Made by a program: the position numbers and the translations under genes
Shown here: in pieces, positions 1 to 11,712 of the stretch
Layout: every line of letters starts with the position of its first letter
How positions within the stretch are numbered: position 1 is the first letter of the stretch
The notes under the pieces: generated by a model
Seen by the model: the letters and a program-made list of their open reading frames with translations, nothing else
Databases searched by the model: none
Told to the model about the DNA's origin: nothing
DNA from: Cercis canadensis
Taxonomy: Eukaryota > Streptophyta > Magnoliopsida > Fabales > Fabaceae
Assembly (NCBI GenBank): GCA_003255065.1
Contig: QAOA01007318.1
Coordinates: forward strand, 1-64,000
Direction: 5' to 3'
DNA: 64,000 nt

Positions 1-1191
1 AGGCTGTATTTCAATGTCCCAAATCTACTGAACCTAAGTGGTTACCTCATAATGCAGCTAGCTAAAAGGTAAAATACTAAGCAAAAATAATCAAAGACAG
101 CTTGGAAAAATAAAATTCCCCATGAATATCACTTCAAGAGCACATTATCCTAGTTCGAATTGCTTCAGACATATACAACCTGTTCAGTTCATGCATCATA
201 TTAAAGCATTCCAAGTGCAAGCATAGATATATACCCCCCTACACTTAAGTAATACATTGTCCTCAATGTATTAAAAAAGTTAAATTTAAAAGGATAGATA
301 CTCCCTGAGTGAAGAGATTCTTGATGTTCTGAACAAGTGAGGGTGACATCCCAGTAAGATAGAATGTGAGACTGGAATGGACATGGGCGTGTCTGAGATG
401 ATTTCATTCTGGGCAAGCGACATGGCTTGAACATGGCCAAGACATGGCCGTGTTCTCCATTTAGATTCTCTGTAAGGTGTACACGGGATATAAAATGCTC
501 GTGTTGCATCCTGTGTTCTATAATCTGAATTGCTGTGAAGCCAGCGCCCAGCGCCAGCATGGCCGAGAACAAGGCTATCTTCTTCCTCAATTCTAATGTT
601 CATGACAACACCAGGCCAGCACCCCGAATCCTATTTAAACAAATTCAACTTGGGAAGAATTAAAACACACACTAGCAAACCTTAACTAATAGAAAAACAA
701 AGACAAGAACAAAGGTATTGCAATATGCAAAGAAAGAAATAAGTTACTAAGATAAAAACGAATTGGAAAGTAAAGGAGAAAACATAAAAAGCTTGGGTTG
801 CCTCCCAAGAAGCGCTTGTTTTATAGTCCAAGGTATTGCAATATGCAAAGAAAGAAATAAGTTACTAAGATAAAAAACGAATTGGAAAGTAAAGGAGAAA
901 AGATAAAAAGCTTAGGTTGCCTCCCAAGAAGCGCTTGTTTTATAGTCCTCAGCCTGACTATCTCGGGAATAAATCAACCAAGATCAAAAATCAATGAACT
1001 AGAATTGAGAGTACCTCACAAATACCAAAATTCAAAGTAAGATCAGTAGTTCAGAGAAATAGAAATCAACAAACAGCAAACTATTTGAATCAGATTAATT
1101 GACAGAGAATTAAAAATCCAAATTAGGACCTTATTGGTTACTATTAATATTGCTAATACACCGTTAATCCCCGGCAACGGCACCAAAAACT
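1..1191 (-). mobile_element. 5' internal region of a Tat/Athila-like LTR retrotransposon (leaves window)
   Basis: This stretch lies just inside the LTR at 1192-2672, on its primer-binding-site side, so it should be the untranslated leader of a minus-strand Ty3/gypsy element whose coding part lies beyond the left edge. No long reading frame and no gag or pol motif is visible. A block of 118-119 bp is tandemly repeated at 712-829 and 830-948; both copies contain gcctcccaagaagcgcttg, a string I associate with plant gypsy repeats. Short stretches related to cacggccgtg also occur here and in the LTR. The assignment rests on the neighbouring PBS and LTR rather than on coding homology. Confidence 0.6.
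1169..1185 (-). other. Retrotransposon primer-binding site
   Basis: On the minus strand this reads TGGTGCCGTTGCCGGGG, one base away from the TGGCGCCGTTGCCGGGG type primer-binding site of plant Athila/Tat elements. It sits 6 bp from the LTR edge at 1192, the expected place for a minus-strand 5' LTR. This sets the orientation of the element. Confidence 0.75.
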
Positions 1192-2672
1192 TGATGAGAC
1201 TTTTTCCGGCAAGTGTACCGGGCCACACAAGTAATATAATGATGAGTAGAGTATCGTTCCCACGAGAATTAAGGCTAGCAACTACCAATTTCACCAATAA
1301 AGATTCTATTTGGAAAGATCAATGGTTTGAGAATGGTTGATTAACTAAAGCTAGAAAATAAAGCAAGAACAATTTAATAATAATTAAACTAAGAAATTAA
1401 CAATGAACAAAAGAAGGTTAGAGGTTGATTTCACTCGAATTTGACTCTGGTTACTTCATAGACAAAATAACCTTTGAATCACTGAAGAATAAGTTATTCT
1501 AATTACAAATCATTTATTGTTAGCCAATTTCCCTAATGTGATTGATCACAATCCCTTGGTGAAACAATCCTCCCTATCCCAATCAATTGCCTAATTCCTT
1601 GGTACAATTAACTTGTCTAAGTGATTAAGCTCTAGGAAATTAATTAGACCACATAAACTAAGTTATCTATTTTTAGATTAACTTGATTTATGGTAGAGAT
1701 TACAAGAGCACACCCACATCTTACTATCCCTAGCATCATCATGAGTCAATAAATCATTCAAATGATGGCCAAGCATTCAAAAGCATTAAGAACAGTAAAA
1801 TCTACTCCAACAAATAGATTTGAATCAAAATAACATTAATCAACAACAAAGCTTCATCAAAATCTGAACTACATTAATCTCTAACTAAGAAAGTTTAACT
1901 ACACATATTTAAACCAGAAAAACAGAGAAATGGAAGACAAGATAGAATCAAAAAAACTCATTCTCATGAATTCTTTCAATGAGTTGATCTTCTATCTTGC
2001 TCTTCTTCAACCCCTTCGAGTTGGGCTGCCGCCTCTAGCTCTGAATCGTGCCTCTTGATGTCTAAAAGATGGAGCTCCCTTCTTTCCCCTCTTAGATGCA
2101 TATAAATACAATTCTAAATCTAGGGTTTCACCTTTCATAAGCTCGAACACGACCTAGACACGGCCGTGTTCACTTATGGTGGCTAGGCGTGTCACTTGAA
2201 TGCTCTCTGGACCTCGAACACGGCCTGAAACACGGCCGTGTCTAGGCCGTGTTCCCTGTATAGAATTCAATTGGTTTTGATTCCTCTGCCTCTTAGGATT
2301 AATTAGCCACCGAAATCACTTAATTTGGACTTAAGATGAGTAAGTTATGCCCAAATCTCTTCATAAAGGTCCAGACCCGATTTTAGGATATCGGTTCTGA
2401 TTTTTGGGTTAAATTTGACCCACTGAATATCCGAATTAGCCTTGGAGGTCTGAATGAAAGTTGTAGATAATCCTCTTAGCTTTTCTACAAGGTAAAATTC
2501 ACCATTTTTAGACATTCAGAACTAAAAATATACCTGAAATACATAATTAGTGTCAAAAACCTGATAACACAAATATTGAGGTTAAATACCATGTTTAAAG
2601 CAAATTGTGCTCAAATCTAAGTAAGAATCCATTGAAAAACACGAAACTTAACGACATAAAAAGCACATATCA
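1192..2672 (-). mobile_element. 5' LTR of Tat/Athila-like retrotransposon
   Basis: The block starts TGATGAGAC and ends ACATATCA on the plus strand, so it has TG...CA ends, and is about 1,481 bp. The PBS lies just outside its low-coordinate edge. It is a diverged relative of the solo LTR at 30563-31849: both begin TG.TGAGA.TTT..CCGGCAAGTGTA, share the following segment about a stop-start of cultivable repeat sequence (region around 1210-1340 versus 30580-30700), and end in ATCA. It holds cacggccgtg palindromes near 2150-2250 and no coding capacity. The partner 3' LTR lies outside the window, so the target duplication cannot be checked. Confidence 0.75.
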
Positions 2673-2861
2673 GTGTAAGGTTTCAAATTTTGTATTTTTT
2701 GTTATTGTTGTTGTTTTGGGGAGGGGGAGGGCGTGGGAAGAGAAAAATATACAAGCAGCTATTGGATTTTATTTTATTTGACAGAAGGTCATGATGATAA
2801 TGATACACATACACAAAACTTAGCAAATTCAAAGTATTTTTGCAGCTTCTAGATACTTGAT

Positions 2862-5800
2862 TCAAAGGCTTTGATAGAGCTCCAATGGAAGACGAGGTTT
2901 GAGCATGGCTTCAAGTGGGTTCAGCATAGGCATGGCAACTCCTAATCCCTCACTCATATCCACCAGAGCACCCGCCACTGTTGATATCTCAAACCCTTGA
3001 ATTAGCCGAGCCAGCGTCAAATGTACCACTTGAGTCCCAAATGTCATGCCAGGACATGATCTTCTTCCAGAACTGAATGGAATGTACTCCAAATTCTGGC
3101 CGCGAAAATCGAGGTTTTCGTGTGTGGTCATGAACCTCTCTGGTTGAAACTCACTAGGGTTAGACCAAGTTTGAGGATCTCTGTGAAGCTTCCATATGTT
3201 AATAAGCAAACGAGTGCCTTTTGGGACATGGTAACCTGCAACTGTGCAATCTTCCATGGCTTCTCTAATTCCCGTTAAGGGAGATGGTGGGTAGAGACGA
3301 AGAGTCTCTTTGACAATGGCTTGGAGGTATTTTAGGTCTTTTATGTCTGATTCTTGTACCCATTTGTGTTTGCCTATTTGGTTGTCTAGCTCTTCTTGTG
3401 CAGCTTTAAGGACTTTTGGATGGTTTAAGAGCAAAGAGAGTGCCCATGAAAGAGTTATAGAAGTGCTTCCTGAGCCAGTAAGGATAAGAATCTGCAAAGA
3501 CACATGAAATGTAGGGTGGGTGAATATGATTGAATTATATCTTGTCACAAATAGGAGGTTTTAAAAAGGAAAAGAAAAAAGAAAAAAAGCCAGTTACTCA
3601 CACAGTTACATTTTCAAACAATGCAAGACTTCAATTTCATTTGAACTTTTCTGAAAATAAAAGTTACCACTAAAGAGTGATTATATATAGGAAATGCTTG
3701 GCCGTCCGTGGTTATTAGAATTGTTATCAAAATAATGTGACCTTAACTATCATTGAATAATATGTTATCCTTATCGCATTATTTCATCTAATAACTATAT
3801 TTAAATTTTGACAAGACTCTTACAAATTTTTCTCTTACAAAATAGCATTACTTTTATATATATACACACACTTTATATTTCATAAACTTTATATATATAA
3901 GGTTTCTGTTCAAACTGACAAGTAGGGTACTGTGTTTCCCATGTATACTACTTTCCAGAATGACATATCTGTATTGCAGCCAAGAATCTTTCTTTATGTG
4001 GATGGCGTGCCAAGAAAATTAGTAGAACTTCGTGAAACACCAATATCTTATCGTATCTGCGTTGTCATCTCAAAAACAGAAAAAAACACAATTGGACAGT
4101 GATAAAAGCTAAACGCTAAACGACAGTTAGTCACAAAATAGCCGACATTCCACTGTAATTTTGGGAAAATATGTAATATAGTTTATACTTGGAAGTTGGA
4201 AGGATAAAATGACAGCTAGTTTTGCAAGATCGTTTAATTTTGAAACACTAATATTTCTTTTAATAAAGAGTTTTTTATATAAAAGAAAGTGAACTATTAA
4301 TTTCGAGAAAAAAAATTCTTTTTAATAAAATACTTTAAAAAGCTCAAACTTCATCTCTTCAGTGCATGACAAAGTTCGGAACTTTAGAGAAATGATAGTT
4401 TAAGAGGTGGAGANTTTAATAAAATACTTTAAAAAGCCCAAACTTCATCTCTTCAGTGCATGACAAAGTTCGGAACTTTAGAGAAATGATAGTTTAAGAG
4501 GTGGAGAAGGTGTAAAAGAAATATGAGCTTTACAAACAAGTTTAAGTTAGAGTGTGTCCAATTTAAGTTTTGGTAAATCCAATAAACTTAAATACTATCA
4601 AATATGTAAGTTTAAAGAAGTCATAAAAAAACAAATAGTGGGGTGTATCACTACTCAAAGTTCACAACCAGCAAAAACTCCATTGTATCGTGTCTAAACA
4701 AACATTCCTATGCACTCCCAACACTTTTAGGTTTGCAAACGATAAACCAAATATAAGCTTAGAAGAAGCTAAATTTTTTAGCTCATCAAAATTGGCTTAA
4801 CAAAAACCTTAATTTAAAGTCATATGGGCCATAAATTATATGGCCACAAGGTTCTCTTTGTAAGGAGAGAGTGTCTTGTATTTAAGGCTTTCCTTTGACA
4901 AAAAGGGAGGTTCTCAAAGCATTCTCTCATATAAGTTACAATTGTTGGTGTTTTAACAGTGAGACTCTTGGCGTAGAGATGTCTCACCTCAAATTTGATA
5001 AGTCTGACTCTATTTAAATGTTGGTTGAAGTCATACTTAGGTTCTTGAGTTACCAACAAAAAAAAAATCTCTAATTTAAAAAGTTGGCTTAAAAAACTTT
5101 GGCCAAAATTATCTCCTACAGTATAAGACACTTAATAATAATTAATGGCAAAAAATGTGAACCAAACTTACCAGTGCACTTGCCTTGATGACAATCTCAC
5201 GTTTGTGACCACAAATCACAGCATCCTCCGCAAAGTTAGATATCAATACGTCCATGAAATCGTTTTCAAAGTTCCTATTCTCAGCCTCAGCCCTCTTTCT
5301 CAGATGTTCCTCCAACCACTTATCAAGCACAAAGTCTATATCCTTAGCAGTCCTCTTCATGAAGCTCACATACCCCTGAAAATCAATCCATTTAAAGTAA
5401 GGAAAGGCATCAGCCTCAACAAAAACACCACTAAGATATGTAGCATCTTGGATTGCCCTTTTAAACCGCCATGCTTCATTATCTTCCTGGCCACAGCTTT
5501 CGCCTGAAAATCTCTTCCCGGCTACCATCCTCACATTTATATTGAAAGTCAAGTGCTCTAATAATTTGCTTATAGCTACAGGCCTCTCAACAGCAATGTA
5601 ATTTTTATTTTTTGTACAATTTAAATATAAATCTTTGACAAGTGAATAAATTTCCAAGTCTCTAACATGCTTTAGCTTTTCAAGTCTATGACTTGAAAGA
5701 AGCTCAAGGGTGGCTATTTTCCTTAGGTCACGCCAATATTGTCCATAAGGGGCAAGAGCAAAAATGGCATTGTTGTAACCCAAGTATCTCCCCGCTGCTA

Positions 5801-6128
5801 GGTTTGGTCGTGATGCGAAAACTTTGTCATTTGTTGAGAGGCACTCCTTGGCGATTTCTCTGCTACTCACCACTAGGGTTTGATAGAAACCGAGCCTGAG
5901 AGAAAAAATTGAGCCATGTCTCTCTGCCATGGAGGCTAGGGTACGACAAACTGGGTTTTGGCCACCAAGAAGATGGAGGTGACCTATGATGGGCAAAGCA
6001 CCACTTGGTTCGGGTGCCTTGGTGCTGCCCTTGTTTGTCTTTGGTCGAATTCTTGACCCAAGGACCACATAGAAAAACAACAATGCTAAGAACCCTGCAA
6101 TTGTTTGGAGATAAGAAGGAAGATCCAT
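2862..6128 (-). CDS. Cytochrome P450, CYP82 family type (two exons)
   Basis: Haem-thiolate monooxygenase of the ER membrane. Exon 1 is 6128-5172 and exon 2 is 3491-2862, with a GT-AG intron in phase 0, giving 528 aa, normal for the family. The start at 6128 (MDLPSYLQTIAGF) opens the usual membrane anchor; an upstream in-frame ATG at 6188 would add 20 atypical residues. Visible motifs are the proline-rich hinge (APEPSGALPIIGHLH), WRDLRKIA in helix C, the helix-K ETLRLYPP (ExxR), FQPERF, and the haem loop FSSGRRSCPG with the cysteine ligand. The I-helix reads TGSGSTS, where the canonical core is (A/G)Gx(D/E)T(T/S), so the acidic residue is replaced by Gly. The CYP82 assignment is from overall resemblance; CYP82 enzymes act in alkaloid, coumarin, flavonoid and terpenoid metabolism, and the substrate here is unknown. 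The reading frame is intact. Confidence 0.9.
3492..5171 (-). other. P450 intron, 1.68 kb, with 93-bp duplication around an N
   Basis: Donor GTAAGT at 5171 and acceptor TGCAG at 3492 define the intron. Apart from AT-rich sequence it contains a 93-bp block at 4321-4413 repeated at 4415-4507 with one mismatch, separated by the single N at 4414. I see no gene inside. Confidence 0.8.
4321..4507. repeat. 93-bp direct duplication flanking a single N
   Basis: Two copies, 4321-4413 and 4415-4507, differ at one position (gctc versus gccc) and are separated only by the undetermined base at 4414. This is the pattern left when overlapping contig ends are joined without merging, so it is more likely an assembly artefact than biology. 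Confidence 0.85.
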
Positions 6129-6235
6129 GGTTGGGAGGATGGAGTCGTAACAATGCCAGGACATGCTTTTATAGTAGTTTGTGGCCATCTACTTTTGAAG
6201 CAACTACCAGTGATGAATGTCTCATTCCTTTGTAA

Positions 6236-7276
6236 AAAAATAATTAAAAGATTTAGATATATAGCTTGCGTTGGGAATGAGAAGTCAAGGATAAAATGGA
6301 AAACAAAAGATAGAATCTTTGAAAATTATATTCTTGTCCCTTCACTTGATATGTATGACACTATGTTTGGAATGTTCATTCTATATTTAATAGCTAAAAA
6401 ATAGCATAAAATATCCATTTTATTTCAACCTTTATTCTGCAAAAGTGGGAATAGTGGGAATGAACATTCCCACCTTGAGAGATTTCCAAGCTCCATGAAA
6501 TGGGCTAAAAAATTTTCAACATGTTCTCATTAATTTTATAAAATGGCTCAAGCTAACCTTATCAAATAAAACCTATTTAATACCATGCTCTAAATAAAGG
6601 GTATTTGTGTCTTTTACTACTAATTCTAATTCCGTTTCACACTCTATTCCATATTAGAGCTGCCAAATTATAGAATGGAATCCATTCCGTTCTCATTCTC
6701 ATTTCATGATTTTTATTTTATGTACCAAACAGAGAGTAATTCACTCTTGTTTCTCATGTTTGGTTTGAGGGGATACAGTCCCCTTTGAGCCTCTAAGGTG
6801 ATGTATATATCTCGGTTGGTTTTTCATTAAATTTTATTCACATCTGAAAATTTATTATACTAATTAATTTGACTGACTATAATTCTTATACAAGTACATT
6901 AGAAAGAAATATACACAATATAAAATATACAACATAATTGATCAACGGGATCTTTTATAAAACTGATGTACTAGATTTCCTTTTTCCCATAATAAAGCTA
7001 ATGAAAAAGATTTTTTTTTTTTTTTTGTATNTAATTACAAAGAAAAAAAATAAAGATATACATTTATTTGTATTTTTTTTTATATTTTTTGTTATAATTC
7101 TGAATTTAAACACAAAATTTATAAATCTGAAATACAACTTTAATACTACTTAATCACATACTAATTTACATTTATTTTATTTAGTTTTTGACATTTCATT
7201 TTCATCTTATTGAACTTGGGATAAAAATGTTCACCATTCAACTTCATTTATGAAGTAAGGGACTAAGCATACATAG
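6236..7276. other. Intergenic, upstream flank of the P450
   Basis: AT-rich sequence with no convincing reading frame. It should contain the P450 promoter. A single N at 7031 lies in a poly-T/AT tract. Nothing else is recognisable. Confidence 0.6.
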
Positions 7277-7285
7277 ATATATTTT

Positions 7286-7834
7286 GGTTTAATTACAATT
7301 TTGGTTCTGATATTTTAACAACTTAAACTTTTTGGTCGCTCTTATTTAAAAATGAACTATTGAGTCTTTCTATATTCATAAAATGTACAATTTTGGTCCT
7401 TTTGTCTTTAAGCCAAAATTATGAAGTTTATTTCAAGGTGTAAAATTTTTTTATTTATAATCTCACCATTCAGATTGAAAACTTACATCTTGTGAACATC
7501 CTCACAAAATTTCAGCTCAATCTAACGGTGAATGAGTCTAGAATCTTTGGTTACATGAAAACTTATGGTTTTGGTATTTTGGATTGAGTCCCACCGTTAG
7601 ATCGAGCTGAAATTTAGTAGAGAGGTTCATAAGATGTAGCTCTTCAATATGAACGGTGAGATTATGAATTAGAAAATTTTACACCTTAAAATAAATCTAA
7701 GAATTTTGACTTAAAGACAAAAAGACTAAAATTGTATATTTTATGAATATAGAGGGATTCAATATTTTATTTTTAAAAAAAGAGACAAAAAATTTAAATT
7801 ATTAAAATAAGATAACCAATATTATAATTAAGTC
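7286..7834. mobile_element. Mutator-type MITE with long inverted arms and 9-bp TSD
   Basis: The two halves are inverted copies of each other (arms roughly 250 bp, loop near 7550-7575). The ends are GGTTTAATTACAATTTTGG and, reversed, GACTTAATTATAATATTGG. The element is flanked by the perfect 9-bp direct repeat atatatttt at 7277-7285 and 7835-7843. A 9-bp duplication is the signature of Mutator-superfamily transposition. There is no coding capacity, so it is non-autonomous. Total 549 bp. Confidence 0.88.
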
Positions 7835-8291
7835 ATATATTTTCTCATCATCCTCAGCTCTCTGTTTGCCGACGGCTGAGCCTGCGTGAGTCACGTTGCT
7901 TAGGCGTATTTATTGTTGGTTGAAGAGTTGAACTATTCTCAATTTCTCGGGTCGTGTCTTGTGATTTTCAATGTGAACTTCTCATATTTGCTTAACGTAT
8001 TCAAGAAAAAAAAAAAATATTTACAAGTTATGCGATTAATCTTGCTAAAATTTTTAACTTCATTTATTATTTTGTGATTAATTTTAAAAAGACGTGTAAC
8101 ATAAATTTCTTATTTTCAAGTTATGCCAAATAATGAAACAAAGTTACTATTAAAAGATAAATCCCACAGCTAACAATCAGTAAGTTTTAAATTTGGATCC
8201 TAAATAATTAATCCCCAAATTTACACCCTATCATAACCAAATCAGTAATATAACATATGTTCTCATTACATATGCGTACACAAAAGGAAGG

Positions 8292-8492
8292 AAATATATA
8301 TATATATATAATCGTTATTTTTACACCTTATTTTATTAATATTATACTTTATTTAATATTTAAATATGATATAAATTATATTATTCTAAATTAATATGAA
8401 TAATTTTTAATTTTGATTAATTTTTTTTATATTAAATTAAAATAAATTAATTTATATTATATTTAAATATTAAATTAAGTATTAAAATAACG

Positions 8493-8530
<38 letters not shown>
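8292..8530. repeat. AT-rich foldback repeat bounded by (AT)n microsatellites
   Basis: Arms near 8310-8380 and 8425-8495 are inverted copies: atcgttattttta... mirrors ...aaataacgat, and the internal block taatatttaaatat.atataaatta recurs inverted. Pure (AT)n runs bound both sides. A second member of what looks like the same family lies at 56110-56350. It may be a MITE that targets TA-rich DNA; the target duplication is masked by the microsatellites. Confidence 0.6.
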
Positions 8531-8533
<3 letters not shown>

Positions 8534-8738
8534 CAAGAAATAATCATTATCCTTGCTCTAGGAACTAAGATGAGGTAGATGGCAATCCATATGTCACTTC
8601 CATTCCATGTGCATGGACCCTCTGCATGAATTGTGTATCACATGTTTCTGTCTTGTATCTTTTATTCTTTCATTTTCAAAGCGTCACAATAATATCTTTT
8701 GGATTTTAGTTTGTTACCAACAATGTTATGGCAACTGA

Positions 8739-9345
8739 TGCTTTTGAGAGTCGCATTCACATCACAGCGAAGCTTCACTGCTGCAACGTGTGGTTTCAAA
8801 CGTCAAGTTTGAAAAAAGCTAAAGTGGACAAGACAAATGTGGTGGCCCTAAAGAATGGGCCCACATACAGTTGAGCCCAAACAAAGACATGACCCGAAAG
8901 GCCCAAACGTCAAAACGGGTCGCTCGTTTGCCCGACCCGCCAGCTCATGCTTTCTATCTATTATAAATAGTCCCTGACCCAACACAAGAGAAGGTATAAC
9001 AAAATCCCACTAGTTGACAATCATAATTCTGCTTCTCAGACTAAACCGATCTGACTTAATCTTCAGAGCCCGGCAAACCAAACCCGGCCCGGTACTTTTG
9101 ACCTGCAGGTTACTCGGTCGCCCACCAGACAGAATTGGCAACCGATCTCGGTAATTTTGCCCGACTTCAAGCTTAGGCATCGTCAACAAACATCTTCATC
9201 ATCAAGAAAACTTGGAACAATGTTGATTTTGAGAGTCGCATTCACATCACAGTGAAGCTTCACAGCTGCCACGTTTAGTTTCAAACGTCAAGTTCGAAAA
9301 AAGCTAAAGTGGACAAATCAACATCTTCATCATAAAGAAAATTAG
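8739..9345. repeat. Tandem duplication (about 95-140 bp unit) split by a solo LTR
   Basis: The segment tttgagagtcgcattcacat...gctaaagtggacaa appears at about 8742-8830 and again at about 9222-9318. Sequence following the second copy (catcttcatca.aaagaaaa.ttaggaacaa) matches what follows the first copy once the LTR at 8838-9185 is removed. So a tandem duplication came first and an LTR element later landed in the left copy. Confidence 0.75.
8838..9185. mobile_element. Solo LTR (348 bp) with 5-bp TSD acaaa
   Basis: The block begins TGTGGTGGCCC and ends GCATCGTCA (TG...CA) and is flanked by the 5-bp direct repeat acaaa at 8833-8837 and 9186-9190. It is GC-richer than its surroundings and contains a TATA-like tataaatag near 8962-8970 on the plus strand. 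No internal domain is present, so it is a solo LTR or a very small TRIM-type element. The superfamily is not certain. Confidence 0.75.
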
Positions 9346-10399
9346 GAACAAATCCTCGTTTCTTCCAACTTCTATGGTTGTTAGGAAAGGATGAGGGGAT
9401 CAATCTATCATCAAATATTGACTCCTCTGGCTAAGAGAGATGCCATTGATTAGCAGTAAGGAAAAAAGGCTAATTTCTTATATTACTTCATATCAGAATG
9501 AATATTACACTCTCTTTTTTTGGCTGTGAAATATTACATTCATTTTCTAATTATCCTTTTATAGGATAGTGGCAGTGAGTTATTCATAAGTGAGTGCCAC
9601 TTGTGATATTAACTCGATTAATTAACAATGGCACATATATAGTCATTGAGCCATTATTAGACTTCACACTCTTCCTACTTGGTTTCTCATTACAAGAAGG
9701 AATTGAATCATCAATTGCATCACCTTCGTTATTCTTAAAGCTACAAGTTGCATCCTAGTTCAATTTTGTTGTAAAATCATACAACAATAATGATGTTCCA
9801 TAGATTTCCGACTAGAACAGTACACAATTTTTGGTACGTGGGAAAACATGAGCAGGACAGGAAAAAAGTTTAGTAAGTCCAGTTCAATTTAAATTTTACC
9901 ATGCAGTACAATTAATTTACATAATTTTGTAAAAAATAAAATTGATCTATATATTATTACTCATAATTATTAAATTCAATTCATTTATTGAATTAATTAT
10001 CTAATTTTATGGAGTTGTATAGTATACCATAATTTTCACTGTATATTCTCAAATTTCACATAATTTTAGATTATAGAGTTAAATTACATATAGGCAATTT
10101 TCTAATTTTGTATTATTTATTTTTGGTCACATAATTTTCTGCCGTTTACATATAGGCAATTTTACCTCTTAAGCTTAGTCTAACTAAAGAATCAATCATT
10201 TAAGATTTTAGCTTCTGCAAAACTTAATTCAAGAAACCAACAATTGTAGCTTTTGAAAAAGTCAACTTTTGAGTTTTTTAAGTATTTTTTTTTTTAAAAA
10301 AAAAAAAACTCAAATAAACACTACTAACAATTATTAGAAGTAATTTTTTTTTTTTTTAAAAAAAAGTACTTTATGTCTGAAAAGTAAGCCCAACCAAAC
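9346..10399. other. Intergenic, AT-rich, low-complexity
   Basis: Contains a repeated phrase acatataggcaatttt (near 10090 and 10147) and poly-T/poly-A runs near 10285-10365 that look like degraded mobile-element sequence. No gene is visible. Confidence 0.5.
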
Positions 10400-10595
10400 A
10401 GGCATGCTGGTTGCTGGGTATGTCACCACTCATTCTCGTCTCCCCAAATGGCGAGCTCCTCTCAAAAACCTTGAAGAACGCAAAACAAAAATTGACCCAG
10501 ATGTTCTTCCACCCTCAATCTCTCCACCCATCTATTGCTTTCTCCACACAACTTTCACAGATCACGTTTCAATAATCAAAAGCCCTTGGTCCAAG

Positions 10596-10649
10596 ATGAA
10601 CACTGGAGAGCTTCGTAGCATTGATCCTCAAGTTCCCCTGTGAGTTCTT
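10596..10649 (+). pseudogene. VAP27-like first-exon relic
   Basis: Starting at the ATG at 10596 the frame reads MNTGELRSIDPQ and, after a one-base shift, KFPCEF, resembling the start of plant VAP27 (VAMP-associated) proteins, which begin M.TGELL.IEP.ELKFPFEL. The upstream 190 bp is pyrimidine-rich like a 5' UTR. No further VAP27 exons follow, so this is at best a broken 5' fragment. The match is short and could be coincidental. Confidence 0.4.
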
Positions 10650-10650
10650 T

Positions 10651-11712
10651 TATGCTCTGTTTCGTTTTTCTTTTGTGGATCTGTTTGTCATTTTCAAAGG
10701 TTTGGCATGATTTTAATTTGCTCTTGAATTTTTGTTCATGGTTTCAGTTGAGCTGAAAAAGTATATCTCTCGTGTTCTCTTCAATTCTCTAGTAAGACTG
10801 ATAGTATGTAGCTTTCAATTGAACTTGGAGGCAGAGATAGCTGATAGTGTAAACATTTTTTACATGGTCAATGAATCCTTGTTTGATGATAGAGTATAGA
10901 ATCTTATACCAAAAGTGGATCAAATTATAGAAATTGAACTCATGTGAATTACTCATATGTTTTTTCTAAGAAGAAACACATGAAGTATGAGAGGCCTTTG
11001 TTCAACTTATTACTTAGAAAGATTTAATTAGTGAGTTCCATCAAGTGAAAAATAGAGTTTTAAGAGAAAAAAGAGCGACAGATACACAAGGAATATAAAT
11101 GACATAGATTAAATCAAGAAACGAATATGATACAAGAAAGATAATGACATATTTGAAAGAAAGTTGTTAAAACACACCCTGATTTATGTTCTTTTGGTGG
11201 GTTTTAATCAATGGACTTTTGTTCATGTTTAACAAGAGAAAACATAATTTATATCTCACAATGGTAAAACTCAAATCTTGCTCTTAATAATAATAATAAT
11301 AATTTTTTTTTTTTATCATTTTTATAGTGTTTGTAAATTATTTCTTTCAAATAAAATTATATATATCCCTTACTGTACTTGACTGGACACAACAACTACC
11401 CTTCAATTTTGGGTTCACCCTAAATGTAACTGCACAACTTGCCATAGACAATTGTTGATACACCTCTAACTGGCCATTATGTGAAATTATATCCACATTA
11501 AACATGTCATTTTTTTTTTTTTTTTTCCATTGGATAGATAGAGTTACATTTTTTAGTTGAGAATATGAGATATGAGGACAGAGACCTCACCTAAAGTACT
11601 TTTTGCAGGTGGATTTTACCATACCTAGAGTGCTATTTGGATTTTTTTACAAATGTCACCAAAATTCAAAAGCTTTGAGCAGCTTTAGGTACTTGTTAGG
11701 TTCTCCTTCAAT
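10651..11712. other. Intergenic, 3' flank of the FDM-like gene
   Basis: AT-rich, with poly-T runs at about 11300 and 11510. The FDM-like 3' UTR should lie at its right edge. Nothing else supported. Confidence 0.5.

Noticed and set aside
201..603. Overlapping minus-strand frames of 105-129 codons near the left edge
   Set aside because: They lie in the non-coding leader of the Tat/Athila-like element and resemble no gag protein.
2150..2260. Repeated cacggccgtg palindromes as possible protein-binding sites
   Set aside because: They lie inside an LTR and similar strings occur in its internal region, so they are retrotransposon sequence rather than host regulatory sites.
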